From NCBI RefSeq assembly GCF_000380045.1, contig NZ_KB904340.1, forward strand, positions 124,001-188,000: 64,000 nucleotides of DNA, written 5' to 3'. This document shows positions 18,165 through 26,076 of this stretch, piece after piece (position 1 is the stretch's first letter; each line of letters opens with the position of its first letter). The notes beneath the pieces were generated by a model, which worked only from the letters and a program-made list of their open reading frames with translations, was not told the DNA's origin and searched no databases. The DNA comes from Streptococcus marimammalium DSM 18627 (GTDB taxonomy: Bacteria; Bacillota; Bacilli; Lactobacillales; Streptococcaceae). A program made the translations under genes and the position numbers.

Positions 18165-19292
18165 ATGACTTATTTTGATAACGCAGCTTCTACTTTTTTA
18201 ACTGACTCAGTCATCAAAGAAATGACTAAAGTGATGACTATTAAAACTACTAATCCTTCTAGTATTCATAGTTATGGCAGAAAAAGTAATCAACTTTTAA
18301 GAAAAGCTAAAGAAAAAATTGCACATCTTTTGAAAGTTGAGTCTAAAAATCTTATTTTAACTTCAGGTGCAACTGAAAGTAATAATACTGCTATAAAAGG
18401 TTACGTTTTAGCAAATGAGAACAAAGGTAAGCATCTCATTACTACTAGTGTTGAACATCCTTCTGTTATTGAGGTCATGTCTTACTTGGAAAAAACTTTC
18501 AACTTTGAAGTAACCTATCTCTCTCCAATTGATGGAACAATTAGTGTTAAACAAGTTAAAGACGCCTTAAGAGACGATACTATTTTAGTTAGCATTATGC
18601 ATACTAACAATGAAACTGGGCATCAATTTCCGATTAAGGCCATTGGAGAGTTATTGAAAAATCATCAAGCTGTTTTTCATGTTGATGCCGTTCAAGCAAT
18701 TGGCAAAATTCCTTTATACCCTAAAGAACTGGGGATTGATCTCATGTCTATATCAGCCCATAAATTTCATGGTCCAACTGGTGTAGGAATTTTATATTCA
18801 AAACCATTACACATGGTTAAAATGCTTCATGGTGGTGAACAAGAAAATAAACAAAGAGCTGGAACTGAAAATCTTATAGGCCTTACTGGTATGGCTCAAG
18901 CATTAGAGGACAGTTTACTACATCACAAAGAAAATTATCATTATATTAAAACACTAAGAGAACTTTTTTTAAAACATTTAGAAGGTGTTTCGTATTATCT
19001 CAACAGTCCCATAGATGGCTTTGCTTATATTGTTAATATTGGTTTTCCAAACGTTAATAATTCTATTTTATTAACCCAGCTTGACTTAGAAGGTATTGCT
19101 GTCTCAACAGGTTCAGCTTGCACTGCTGGTAATATAAAACCAAGTCATGTCCTTGAAGCTTTTTATGGAAAAGAATCAAAAAAAATAGAAGAATCCATTA
19201 GAATCAGTTTTTCAAAATTGAATTCTCCAGATGAAATTATCCAACTAACAACAAAATTAAAGAAAATAATAGGTAAGAAAAATGGCATTTGA
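18165..19292 (+). CDS. Cysteine desulfurase, NifS/IscS-like
   Basis: This 375-residue class V PLP enzyme moves sulfur from cysteine to an acceptor for Fe-S clusters, thiouridine or thiamine. The PLP lysine is in SISAHKFHGPTGVG (about residue 200). The active-site Cys is in STGSACTAG (about 320), as in class I IscS-type proteins with a long flexible Cys loop. The streptococcal SufS is usually encoded in the suf operon, so this copy is more likely the tRNA-thiolation or ThiI-linked enzyme; that is inference. It overlaps the downstream DUF1831 gene by 11 bases. Confidence 0.9.
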   Translation: MTYFDNAASTFLTDSVIKEMTKVMTIKTTNPSSIHSYGRKSNQLLRKAKEKIAHLLKVESKNLILTSGATESNNTAIKGYVLANENKGKHLITTSVEHPSVIEVMSYLEKTFNFEVTYLSPIDGTISVKQVKDALRDDTILVSIMHTNNETGHQFPIKAIGELLKNHQAVFHVDAVQAIGKIPLYPKELGIDLMSISAHKFHGPTGVGILYSKPLHMVKMLHGGEQENKQRAGTENLIGLTGMAQALEDSLLHHKENYHYIKTLRELFLKHLEGVSYYLNSPIDGFAYIVNIGFPNVNNSILLTQLDLEGIAVSTGSACTAGNIKPSHVLEAFYGKESKKIEESIRISFSKLNSPDEIIQLTTKLKKIIGKKNGI

Positions 19293-19629
19293 AAAAGAAA
19301 TTTATTTAAAAGATAGCCAATATGGCTATAGAATTAGTCCTAATATTAAAAAATATACATTACATGATACCACATTTATTCAAAATAAGGTTGGTAATTA
19401 TGAACTCAATCGTTTACTTGAGAAAGTTCCTAACTCAAAAGAAGGTTTTCCTCTTAAGATTACAATAAATTCTGAGTTAACTGGTTTTAAACTCACAATT
19501 ACAGATAAATCAGGCTTTCGTCATGTCAATATTTTTAAATCAGATGATCATAAAATTCTACAAGAAAAATTTTATTTCTTAATGAATAGTCTTGTTGACA
19601 GAGAAATTTTTGAAAAATTTGAAATTTAA
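19282..19629 (+). CDS. DUF1831 family protein
   Basis: This 115-residue cytoplasmic protein matches the small DUF1831 family that sits directly after a cysteine desulfurase gene in lactic acid bacteria. It is mostly beta-strand with a helical C-terminus (EKFYFLMNSLVDREIFEKF) and no cysteine, so it is not itself a sulfur carrier. Its start lies 11 bases inside the desulfurase gene. Co-translation suggests an accessory role to that enzyme. The function is unknown. Confidence 0.8.
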   Translation: MAFEKEIYLKDSQYGYRISPNIKKYTLHDTTFIQNKVGNYELNRLLEKVPNSKEGFPLKITINSELTGFKLTITDKSGFRHVNIFKSDDHKILQEKFYFLMNSLVDREIFEKFEI

Positions 19630-19676
19630 AATAATCGTACAGACTTTTAAAAGTTTAACTATAATTTTAATAGTAA

Positions 19677-19711
19677 AAAGCGTTTTGTGAAATACAAAAT
19701 GCTTTTTTTTA
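19677..19711 (+). terminator. Terminator after DUF1831 gene
   Basis: AAAAAGCGTTTTGT and ACAAAATGCTTTTTTTT form a hairpin with one mismatch, followed by a long T run. It ends the prs-desulfurase-DUF1831 transcript. Confidence 0.8.
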
Positions 19712-20010
19712 ATTATATTAGCTACATTTTTATTAGCAAAATTTAAAATTTCAAATTAACATTATTATCTATTCATTTGCTAAATATCATTTTCTTAGTA
19801 AACTTCATAAAATCAAAATAGTTTTCATCTATACATTATTTCATAATAATAATATTATTGAAATCTCTTACTGCTAGTATCTGGAAAAACTCTTTCTAAA
19901 AGGTGCTTCAACACTACAAAGTTATTTAAGAATAATATTCCTTAACTCAAATTTTCCAAGTATTTTTAGTAAATACCAACTTTTAAAATAATTTAAAATA
20001 TAAGTATTAT
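19712..20010. other. AT-rich non-coding stretch before rex
   Basis: About 300 bases without an open frame of useful length on either strand, no tRNA-like fold and no recognised repeat. I see only scattered AT-rich short palindromes. Confidence 0.6.
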
Positions 20011-20042
20011 TTGTTGCATTTTTCACAATCATTTTTTACAAT
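20011..20042 (+). promoter_or_regulatory. rex promoter with Rex half-operator
   Basis: TTGCAT (20014-20019), a 17-base spacer and TACAAT (20037-20042) form the promoter. The overlapping 18-mer TTGTTGCATTTTTCACAA (20011-20028) has a perfect right half (TTCACAA) and outer TTGT of the Rex operator, with three mismatches in the left half. Its position over the -35 and spacer would allow autorepression. Confidence 0.55.
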
Positions 20043-20073
20043 AGTCTTATTAAGAATGAAAGAGAGATTTACA

Positions 20074-20715
20074 ATGGCTTCTGATAAAATGATACCAAAT
20101 GCAACAGCAAAACGTTTATCACTATATTATCGTATTTTTAAGCGTTTCAACGCTGATAATATTAAAAAAGCAAATTCAAAACAAATTGCCGAAGCAATAG
20201 GCATTGACTCTGCAACTGTTAGAAGAGATTTTTCTTATTTTGGTGAACTTGGACGCCGTGGTTTTGGGTATGATGTACAAAAATTAATGAATTTTTTTGC
20301 TGACATTTTAAATGATAATGCTATTACCAATGTTCTTTTAGTTGGTGTTGGTAAGCTTGGTGGTGCCCTCTTAAATTATCGCTTCCATGAACGTAATAAG
20401 ATGAAAATTACAATGGCATTTGATGTTAAAGAAAATAATTTAATAGGTACAACTACTCCTGATGGCATTCCAATTTATGATATTTCTGATATAAAAAAAT
20501 ATATCAAAAAAACTAATATTAAAACTGCAATTTTAACTGTTCCAAGTAATAAAGCTCAAGAGGTAGCTGAAATTCTTGTTGATGCTGGAATTAGAGGTAT
20601 TTTAAGTTTTTCACCTGTCAATTTAACACTTCCAAAAAGTGTTGTCTCACAATATGTTGATTTAACAAGCGAGCTTCAGACGCTACTATACTTTATGAAT
20701 CATAATGAAGAATAA
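20074..20715 (+). CDS. rex: Redox-sensing transcriptional repressor Rex
   Basis: This 213-residue repressor binds DNA when NADH is low and releases when NADH is high, controlling fermentation genes. The N-terminal winged helix ([34 protein letters not shown], about 35-68) is followed by a Rossmann domain with [17 protein letters not shown] (about 85-101) and a C-terminal helix that swaps between subunits. I start it at ATG 20074, after AGAGAGA, because the family N-terminus aligns there; the open frame extends further upstream into the promoter. It is separated from radC by a shared terminator. Confidence 0.95.
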   Translation: MASDKMIPNATAKRLSLYYRIFKRFNADNIKKANSKQIAEAIGIDSATVRRDFSYFGELGRRGFGYDVQKLMNFFADILNDNAITNVLLVGVGKLGGALLNYRFHERNKMKITMAFDVKENNLIGTTTPDGIPIYDISDIKKYIKKTNIKTAILTVPSNKAQEVAEILVDAGIRGILSFSPVNLTLPKSVVSQYVDLTSELQTLLYFMNHNEE

Positions 20716-20718
20716 TCA

Positions 20719-20748
20719 CAAACAGTAGATACTATCTACTGTTTTTAT
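20719..20748. terminator. Bidirectional terminator between rex and radC
   Basis: AACAGTAGAT (20721-20730) and ATCTACTGTT (20734-20743) pair perfectly around ACT, followed by TTT. Confidence 0.85.
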
Positions 20749-21429
20749 TTAGAAAAAAACTCCTTCTTCTCTAAAGCTGTAATAATTTGATTGACCTACG
20801 ATAATGTGATCTAAGAAAATAATACCTAAATCTTCACAACTTCTTTTAATTTTGTTAGTAAATCGTTGATCATTTTCACTTGGGTAACAAGAATTAGAAG
20901 GATGATTATGCACAACAATTAATGAAGTTGCCATAGCCTTGCATGCATAGTGTAAAATTTCTCTTGGTTCTGCAATGGATCGTCTTACTGTTCCAATAAA
21001 TATTGTTTTTTGTTCGATGATTCTATTTTGAGTATCAAGATAAATAGCTCTTAGTTCCTCTTGTTTTTTATCTCCTAACTCAAGCATCATTTGTTTTGCT
21101 AATTTTTCACTACTAAGCAACTGATCTGTTTTTTTAATTTCAGCCTCTTTAATTCTTGTTGCAAATTCAATCATGGCTTTTATTTCAATGGAACGAATAT
21201 GTCCTATTCCAAAAATATTTTGGAGTTCTTGCAAAGAGAGCTGTTTAAAAGCACCAATTGTTTTTACTTTTATCAAAATAGAGTTTGCCATATTTAAAAC
21301 AGACTCTTTTTTATTGCCTGTTCTTAAAATAATAGCAAGTAGTTCTTGGTTACTTAATTTTTCTGCTCCTTCTACTACTAAACGCTCTCTAGGTAGTAGG
21401 GCTTCTTTTTCAAAATTTATCTTATACAT
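20749..21429 (-). CDS. radC: RadC family JAMM-domain protein
   Basis: This 226-residue protein has an N-terminal helix-hairpin-helix-like part ([27 protein letters not shown]) and a C-terminal JAMM metal-binding motif ([17 protein letters not shown], HxH-x10-D, about residues 172-188). Despite the name, a DNA-repair role is not well supported; family members are metal-dependent hydrolase-like proteins of unsettled function, some tied to competence. It is convergent with rex. Confidence 0.9.
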   Translation of the reverse strand: MYKINFEKEALLPRERLVVEGAEKLSNQELLAIILRTGNKKESVLNMANSILIKVKTIGAFKQLSLQELQNIFGIGHIRSIEIKAMIEFATRIKEAEIKKTDQLLSSEKLAKQMMLELGDKKQEELRAIYLDTQNRIIEQKTIFIGTVRRSIAEPREILHYACKAMATSLIVVHNHPSNSCYPSENDQRFTNKIKRSCEDLGIIFLDHIIVGQSNYYSFREEGVFF

Positions 21430-21465
21430 AAATCACCTCTATTTTTATATTCGTTTTTAATATAA

Positions 21466-21494
21466 AAAACCTTATTCAATTGAATAAGGTTTCA
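21466..21494 (-). terminator. Terminator after AI-2E transporter gene
   Basis: AAACCTTATTCAA and TTGAATAAGGTTT (21468-21493) form a perfect palindrome. On the minus strand it is followed by a T run, and it lies just after the AI-2E gene stop. Confidence 0.8.
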
Positions 21495-21512
21495 TTGAGA
21501 ATTTATGATATT

Positions 21513-22652
21513 TTATTCCATTATCATATTTTCTTTAGCTGCATCCTTTTTGATCTGTTTTTTAGAGACATTATCCTTAATAATTTGATAAAGACTAGCT
21601 GATAATGGTACAGATAGTAACATTCCTAGTACTCCATATAATGAGGCTCCTATAGCAATTGAAAGCAACACCCACATCGATGGTAAACCAATTGAGCCAC
21701 CTACTACTCTTGGATAGATAATATTACCTTCAAATTGCTGTAAAATAACGACAAAGATGAGAAAGACAAGAGCTTGGGAAAGAGACTGTGTCATAATGAG
21801 AATAGCACCAATCGTTACACCTATGTAAGGTCCAACAACAGGGATAATGGCTGTAAAGGCAATGAGAATACCGATTGTTGGAGCATATGGTAAGCCAAGA
21901 AGCATCATACCAATAGCTGATAAACTACCAAGAATCATTGCTTCTAAAGTTTGGCTAACAAAAAAACTATAAAAACACTTGTTCAAAATATCTGTTACAT
22001 AATGAATTTTTTCTTCATATTGCTCTAAATAAGTTGCAATTAGTAGATTAAATTGGTACTTAAGTTTTTCTTTATTCCCTAAAACATAAATAGAGAACAC
22101 AAGACTAACAAAGACCGATAGTAAGGTTGAAGCAATTGAGGTCACTGAAGATAAGACACCAGTTAAGACTGATAGAAATTGTTCTAAAACTTGTTTACTG
22201 TACTGACTAATTAATTGACTAATTTCAGTTTCAGTACCAAATAATTTTAAAATTCTTGATAATAGTTCATTATTTTGTAAATCATTGATAATCTTTTGAA
22301 CTTCTGAAGGATTAATAGAGAGTAAAGACTTTAAACTTTCAATCAAATCTGGCAAAACAATAGTAAAAATAAGTGTAGCAACAATAATAAATGTTGCATA
22401 AGCTAAAAGCATAGCAACTGTTTTTTGAACATTTTTAAAATTTTTGGGTGGGAAAATCATTGAAAATAATCTTTCATACGCAGTCATCACAATATTAATG
22501 ACAAATGCCATTGCTGCCCCCATTAAAAAGGGCGTAGCGGCTTGAAAAAGTGTTCTTAAAATTCCTTCGCCAGTTGACCAATAAGTCATAATCCCATAAC
22601 AAAGTGCAAAAGTCAAAATAACGTAGTAAAAATAAATTTTGTTTAACTTCAT
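21513..22652 (-). CDS. AI-2E family transporter
   Basis: This 379-residue membrane protein has about eight hydrophobic segments in the AI-2E/UPF0118 arrangement: two near the N-terminus, an extracellular helical segment (about 95-150), then a C-terminal block containing the conserved PRVVGGSIGLPSMWVLLSIAIGA region (about 318-340). Relatives have been linked to autoinducer-2 export or to sodium/proton exchange; the activity here is open. It lies 40 bases after the HAD phosphatase gene and is probably co-transcribed from the promoter at about 23580. Confidence 0.82.
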   Translation of the reverse strand: MKLNKIYFYYVILTFALCYGIMTYWSTGEGILRTLFQAATPFLMGAAMAFVINIVMTAYERLFSMIFPPKNFKNVQKTVAMLLAYATFIIVATLIFTIVLPDLIESLKSLLSINPSEVQKIINDLQNNELLSRILKLFGTETEISQLISQYSKQVLEQFLSVLTGVLSSVTSIASTLLSVFVSLVFSIYVLGNKEKLKYQFNLLIATYLEQYEEKIHYVTDILNKCFYSFFVSQTLEAMILGSLSAIGMMLLGLPYAPTIGILIAFTAIIPVVGPYIGVTIGAILIMTQSLSQALVFLIFVVILQQFEGNIIYPRVVGGSIGLPSMWVLLSIAIGASLYGVLGMLLSVPLSASLYQIIKDNVSKKQIKKDAAKENMIME

Positions 22653-22692
22653 TTTTTCTCCTTAAATGATGAGTACTAAAAAGGAATATTTC

Positions 22693-23517
22693 TTAGAGAC
22701 CAAGGACTTGTTCTTCAATGATTTTAAAAACTCCATTATCGTGATTACTTGGAGCAAGAAATCGAGCACTATCTTTAACAATTTGAGGTGCATTTCCCAT
22801 AGCATATGAGTATTTAGCTAATTTTAGCATTTCAATATCATTATGAGCATCACCAAATGCCATTATTTCTTCTTCTTTAATGTTCCAATTAGCCATAAAA
22901 TGCTTTAATCCCCAAGCTTTATGAATTCCAGTTGGTGTCACATCAACTGCACCGTAACCACTTGTTACAGCGCTTAGTGGTCCTGTAAAATTATGGTTAA
23001 ACGATGTAATAATCTCATCTTCTTGATCAACAGGAATGGCCATATTAATTTTAAAAAAAGGTTCATCTGGAAGTTCTGAGAATGATCTTATCGTTTTTAT
23101 CCGACTTAAAAACTTCTCAAGCTGTTCTTTTTCAATAGCTGATTTTGAAAAATCGAATTTTGCTCCTTCAAGTACATAAGAGGAATTGGCAGTGGAAATC
23201 ATCACACGATAATCAAGTAATTTGTCATGGTAAAAATCTAAAAATTCTTTAACAAGGCTATCTGAAATTTCTTTACGAATAAAAGTTTTTCCATTTTCTA
23301 ATAAATGTGATCCATTTTCAGCAACAAAACTTAAGTCATCGACTAAACCATTAAACATTAAAGAGAGGCGTTCCATATTATTTCCTGTTGCTACTAAGAA
23401 TTTAATATCTCTTTCTTTTAGGGCACTTAACATTTTTTCAAAACGAGAACGATCATAACTACCTTTGTTATCTAACAAGGTACCATCCATATCACAAGCA
23501 ATGAGTTTAACTGACAT
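22693..23517 (-). CDS. Cof-type HAD-superfamily phosphatase
   Basis: This 274-residue phosphatase has HAD motif I at ACDMDGTLLD (Asp9), motif II near LVATGNN (Thr about 44) and the motif III/IV segment MAFGDAHNDIEML (about 218-230), with a type-IIB cap between. Such proteins remove phosphate from sugar phosphates, PLP or flavin precursors, and substrates vary. Its promoter (minus strand, about 23575) lies within a 34-bp sequence repeated upstream of the lipase cassette. The genes on its 5' side are that cassette, ending in a terminator 60 bases before the promoter. Confidence 0.88.
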   Translation of the reverse strand: MSVKLIACDMDGTLLDNKGSYDRSRFEKMLSALKERDIKFLVATGNNMERLSLMFNGLVDDLSFVAENGSHLLENGKTFIRKEISDSLVKEFLDFYHDKLLDYRVMISTANSSYVLEGAKFDFSKSAIEKEQLEKFLSRIKTIRSFSELPDEPFFKINMAIPVDQEDEIITSFNHNFTGPLSAVTSGYGAVDVTPTGIHKAWGLKHFMANWNIKEEEIMAFGDAHNDIEMLKLAKYSYAMGNAPQIVKDSARFLAPSNHDNGVFKIIEEQVLGL

Positions 23518-23559
23518 TTAATAATGACTTCCTTTCAAACTAATCATCAAAAGATGATT

Positions 23560-23593
23560 TTCTTTTACAATATTATACCATAATGACACAAAA
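23560..23593 (-). repeat. Direct repeat copy A: promoter of HAD gene
   Basis: This 34-base block contains a minus-strand extended -10 promoter (TTATGGTATAATATTG). It matches the block at 26000-26033 at 33 of 34 positions, the one change lying in the -10 hexamer (TATAAT here, TATTAT there). The two copies lie 2,440 bases apart in the same orientation and flank the lipase cassette. Confidence 0.85.
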
Positions 23594-23622
23594 ATAGGTG
23601 ATGCAAGAAAATGCATTACCTG
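23592..23622 (-). terminator. Terminator of lipase cassette
   Basis: On the minus strand AGGTAATGCA (23621-23612) pairs with TGCATCACCT (23605-23596) with one mismatch, followed by ATTTTTG. The T tract runs into repeat copy A. Confidence 0.65.
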
Positions 23623-23653
23623 TTCATTAATCACTATTACTAATCAATAAAAC

Positions 23654-23947
23654 TTATAAATCAAGATAATTTTTACTTTCTGATGAAACAGTCTCGCGAA
23701 CTTTTCGAGACCATTCTCCTTTAATGGAGGCATCAAACTGACTATTAATGAATTCCAATTGTTCTTTCGAATCAATACCAACATTTTTAATTTTGCTATC
23801 GAATTTTCCCTCACTCAATTTTAAAGAAATGAGTTTTTCACGAGAATAAAAAAATTTAATCAGTTGTTTTTCTAAATTTTTTTCAATAGTAATGTAATGT
23901 TCTACAGAATCACTAAAAAAGTTTTCAATGTCACTATATATGCTCAT
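23654..23947 (-). CDS. Small helical protein, probable T7SS effector partner (Lap1/TlaA-like)
   Basis: This 97-residue protein has no signal peptide. It is predicted mostly helical with a break near residues 50-58 (KNVGIDSKEQL), giving a helix-turn-helix hairpin of WXG100-like size. No canonical WXG is present, although a Trp occurs at about residue 79 (KGEWSRKV). In gene order it is the second small protein after the lipase gene, the place held by the small partners of LXG and TslA effectors (DUF3130/DUF3958-type Lap proteins or TlaA). Assignment rests on size, helicity and position, not on a recognised motif. GGAGAT lies about 10 bases before the ATG. Confidence 0.5.
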   Translation of the reverse strand: MSIYSDIENFFSDSVEHYITIEKNLEKQLIKFFYSREKLISLKLSEGKFDSKIKNVGIDSKEQLEFINSQFDASIKGEWSRKVRETVSSESKNYLDL

Positions 23948-23965
23948 AAGTCACTAATCTCCATT

Positions 23966-24361
23966 TTACTCTGACAAGAAGGATTTTTTATCTGCGTATA
24001 ATCTGTCTAATTCTTTTCTTATTTGATTTTTGCGATCTAGAAAATTTTCTTCTGCTAATCTAAAGTCTTTATTTAACTGTTTTTTCATCTGACTATAAAT
24101 ATCTTCTGAATGATTGAAATAACTATGAAATAGTTTATCAAGAGCCATTGTTTCTTCAATCGGATGCTCTATTTTTTGAGTTAAATGACGATAAACAATA
24201 TCTTTTTTACCTTTAAACATCATTTCTAACTGATCTTTTTTATTTTTTAATTGATTTAGTTTATTTTCATAGTTCTTTTGTTTTTTAGCAAAGTCATCAT
24301 TAATGTGTTTAAGCAAATTTTCCTGATTTTTGATTTCGTTCTCTAAGTCATGTTTGTCCAT
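23966..24361 (-). CDS. Coiled-coil protein, probable T7SS effector partner (Lap2/TlaA-like)
   Basis: This 131-residue, highly charged protein forms two long predicted helices (residues about 1-60 and 80-130) rich in Lys, Glu and Asn with heptad spacing, joined near HSYFNHSEDIYSQ. Its start lies 19 bases inside the lipase gene, with AAAGGA in the lipase coding sequence, so the two are translationally coupled. Size, coiled-coil character and place match the DUF3958-like helical partners that bind the LXG domain of type VII effectors and guide them to the secretion machine. This is inference by position and structure. Confidence 0.55.
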   Translation of the reverse strand: MDKHDLENEIKNQENLLKHINDDFAKKQKNYENKLNQLKNKKDQLEMMFKGKKDIVYRHLTQKIEHPIEETMALDKLFHSYFNHSEDIYSQMKKQLNKDFRLAEENFLDRKNQIRKELDRLYADKKSFLSE

Positions 24362-25539
24362 TTAGTAAAATCCTTTGCTAACTGTTCATCATGTGATATT
24401 TTTTCTTCGATACCGTTTTGAATGGATGTCTTTATATTCTCAATTACTTGATCAATGTCTTCTGATTTTTTTAATTTTTCATCAAAATGAGTTCTTGTTG
24501 TTTCAACAACTGATGAGTATGTCACTCCCCCTTCAGCATAAGCATCTCTGACTTCAAAAGGTGATAAGATAAAACCAAAAGGAACTTGTGACGTTTCATC
24601 CCATATTTTTTCAGCTTTAGAAACAGCTTGATTTCGAAAACCTTTAACCTCTTTAACTGCTTGATTGGTAATATTGGTTAAATTTTTTGCCAACAAACTT
24701 GCATTTTGACTATCTAAAAAAATCTCTTCATTTTTAGTATAACCATGGGCTGATAAGAGTCTTTTATAAATAGATAATGTAGAAACATCCACTAAAGCTT
24801 CACGATAATATATATTATCAGTAGCAACTTGACCTTTGCCATCAATTACTTGATTATTCTTATTAAATTGCCAAAGTTTTAAATTATGACTTTTTGATAA
24901 ATCAGAACCATAATCAATGTAAACAGCGGTTTTAGTCATGTTGCCCGTAATGCCTCCGATAGCATCATTGTAATTTCTATAGTTAATAAACTGATAGGGG
25001 TGCAATCTCATATACTCTTTTTCTTCATCAGTTATCAAACTAGCAATATCCGGACCATTAAATCCAGTATTTAAATAGCCTTTTTTTAAAGCTACATAAA
25101 GACCTAAAGATTCACCTAGAGAGTGACCAGTGGTTGTGATAACAGAGTTTGGGTATTTTTCTTCAATCATGGTAGCAAAAGCTAGCGCAGAAAAAGCTTG
25201 GGAGGTAAGACCATTTGTAAAAGGTTCTGAAGAGGGAATAATGTTACCAGTATCTCCTAAGCCAATCGCAGTAATATCCGCCCACAAATCTCTAATATCA
25301 CTACTATTGGTACCAGCATAGGCAATCACTATATGACTTAAATCAGGCTCACCATCAACAATAGGAGCCACTGCCATGGCTTGCATTCCATTAGTCGCAT
25401 CAACAGGTGGTTCAATGACAATGAATTTATCTTCAGCCACTAAGCTACCTTTTATAATGGGTTCTTTGCCTTTTTCTTTAGTTGAATCTACATAATAAGC
25501 ATCTTCTGAAATAGAATTATATTCTTTATCTGAAATCAT
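24343..25539 (-). CDS. TslA-like type VII secreted lipase, putative toxin
   Basis: This 398-residue protein has an N-terminal alpha/beta-hydrolase class-3 lipase domain (about 1-240). It contains the oxyanion segment IAYAGTN (about 72-78), the nucleophile elbow TTGHSLGE (Ser140), and plausible acid and base partners in RNYNDAIGG (Asp192) and SKSHNLKLW (His218). The C-terminal part (about 260-398) is helical with repeated charged heptads. There is no Sec signal peptide. A lipase at the N-terminus and an LXG-like targeting region at the C-terminus is the reverse order described for the S. aureus type VII effector TslA, a phospholipase toxin. An immunity-like gene lies 11 bases upstream and two small helical-partner genes lie downstream, as in that system. 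AGAAGGA precedes the ATG. Confidence 0.75.
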   Translation of the reverse strand: MISDKEYNSISEDAYYVDSTKEKGKEPIIKGSLVAEDKFIVIEPPVDATNGMQAMAVAPIVDGEPDLSHIVIAYAGTNSSDIRDLWADITAIGLGDTGNIIPSSEPFTNGLTSQAFSALAFATMIEEKYPNSVITTTGHSLGESLGLYVALKKGYLNTGFNGPDIASLITDEEKEYMRLHPYQFINYRNYNDAIGGITGNMTKTAVYIDYGSDLSKSHNLKLWQFNKNNQVIDGKGQVATDNIYYREALVDVSTLSIYKRLLSAHGYTKNEEIFLDSQNASLLAKNLTNITNQAVKEVKGFRNQAVSKAEKIWDETSQVPFGFILSPFEVRDAYAEGGVTYSSVVETTRTHFDEKLKKSEDIDQVIENIKTSIQNGIEEKISHDEQLAKDFTKWTNMT

Positions 25540-25550
25540 ATGTCCTTCTC

Positions 25551-25937
25551 TTACTTAATATATTTCAATTTTACTGGTAATTCTGACAAATTATTATCAA
25601 CAGCTTTTCTTTTGAAATTTTCTGGTAAATAGTTTGAAGTTCTAATTTCGTTGTTATCACTATTTAGAGAAAAAGCCATATTGTATTTATTGTTGGCAGA
25701 CAATACAACTCTCCAATAGCCAGTCATTGAATTTTTTTCAAATTGTATAATCTCAATTTCTTCTATATCATCACCGTTGGTTAAATCGTAGCGGTTAATA
25801 AAATACAAAGCGACACGTTCTTCTTGTTCTTTCATCCAAATACCATCTTCCTTTTTAGTGTCGTTTAGACTAAAAGCCATAAATACTCCTCCTATTATCA
25901 CTAAGGGTATAAGGATAAAAAGTAATTTTTTTCTCAA
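25551..25937 (-). CDS. DUF1433-like membrane-anchored protein, probable immunity protein (TilA-like)
   Basis: This 128-residue protein begins with a basic-hydrophobic anchor (residues 1-25, KKLLFILIPLVIIGGVFMAF) followed by a small extracellular domain (RVALYFINRYDL... to the C-terminus) of the kind seen in staphylococcal DUF1433 lipoproteins, which include the TslA immunity protein TilA. Unlike those it has no lipobox Cys, so it would stay anchored by the helix. The start is TTG at 25937, chosen because a perfect AAAGGAGG lies 8 bases before it and the paralogue begins with ATG at the same residue. It is first in the cassette, behind repeat copy B. Outward-facing protection against the lipase is inferred. 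Confidence 0.65.
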   Translation of the reverse strand: MRKKLLFILIPLVIIGGVFMAFSLNDTKKEDGIWMKEQEERVALYFINRYDLTNGDDIEEIEIIQFEKNSMTGYWRVVLSANNKYNMAFSLNSDNNEIRTSNYLPENFKRKAVDNNLSELPVKLKYIK

Positions 25938-25999
25938 ATCAACTACCTCCTTTAATAGATAATAATTTTGTTGAAATTCATCAAGAAAACAAAATTATG

Positions 26000-26033
26000 T
26001 TCTTTTACAATATAATACCATAATGACACAAAA
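26000..26033 (-). repeat. Direct repeat copy B: promoter of lipase cassette
   Basis: This is the second copy of the 34-base promoter block at 23560-23593 (33 of 34 identical). Here the minus-strand -10 reads TATTAT instead of TATAAT, predicting a weaker promoter. It lies about 65 bases before the TTG start of the immunity-like gene. Confidence 0.8.
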
Positions 26034-26076
26034 TCATTTGAAATTTTTATTTAATTTATATATAGTTTTTCATCTT

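Noticed and set aside
19712-20010. Possible decayed transposase or small RNA in the gap before rex
   Set aside because: No open frame, terminal repeats or stable GC-bearing fold could be supported; the stretch is simply AT-rich.
23594-25999. Calling the lipase a housekeeping or Sec-secreted lipase
   Set aside because: There is no signal peptide, the C-terminus is a long helical extension, and it sits with immunity-like and partner genes, so a type VII effector explains more.
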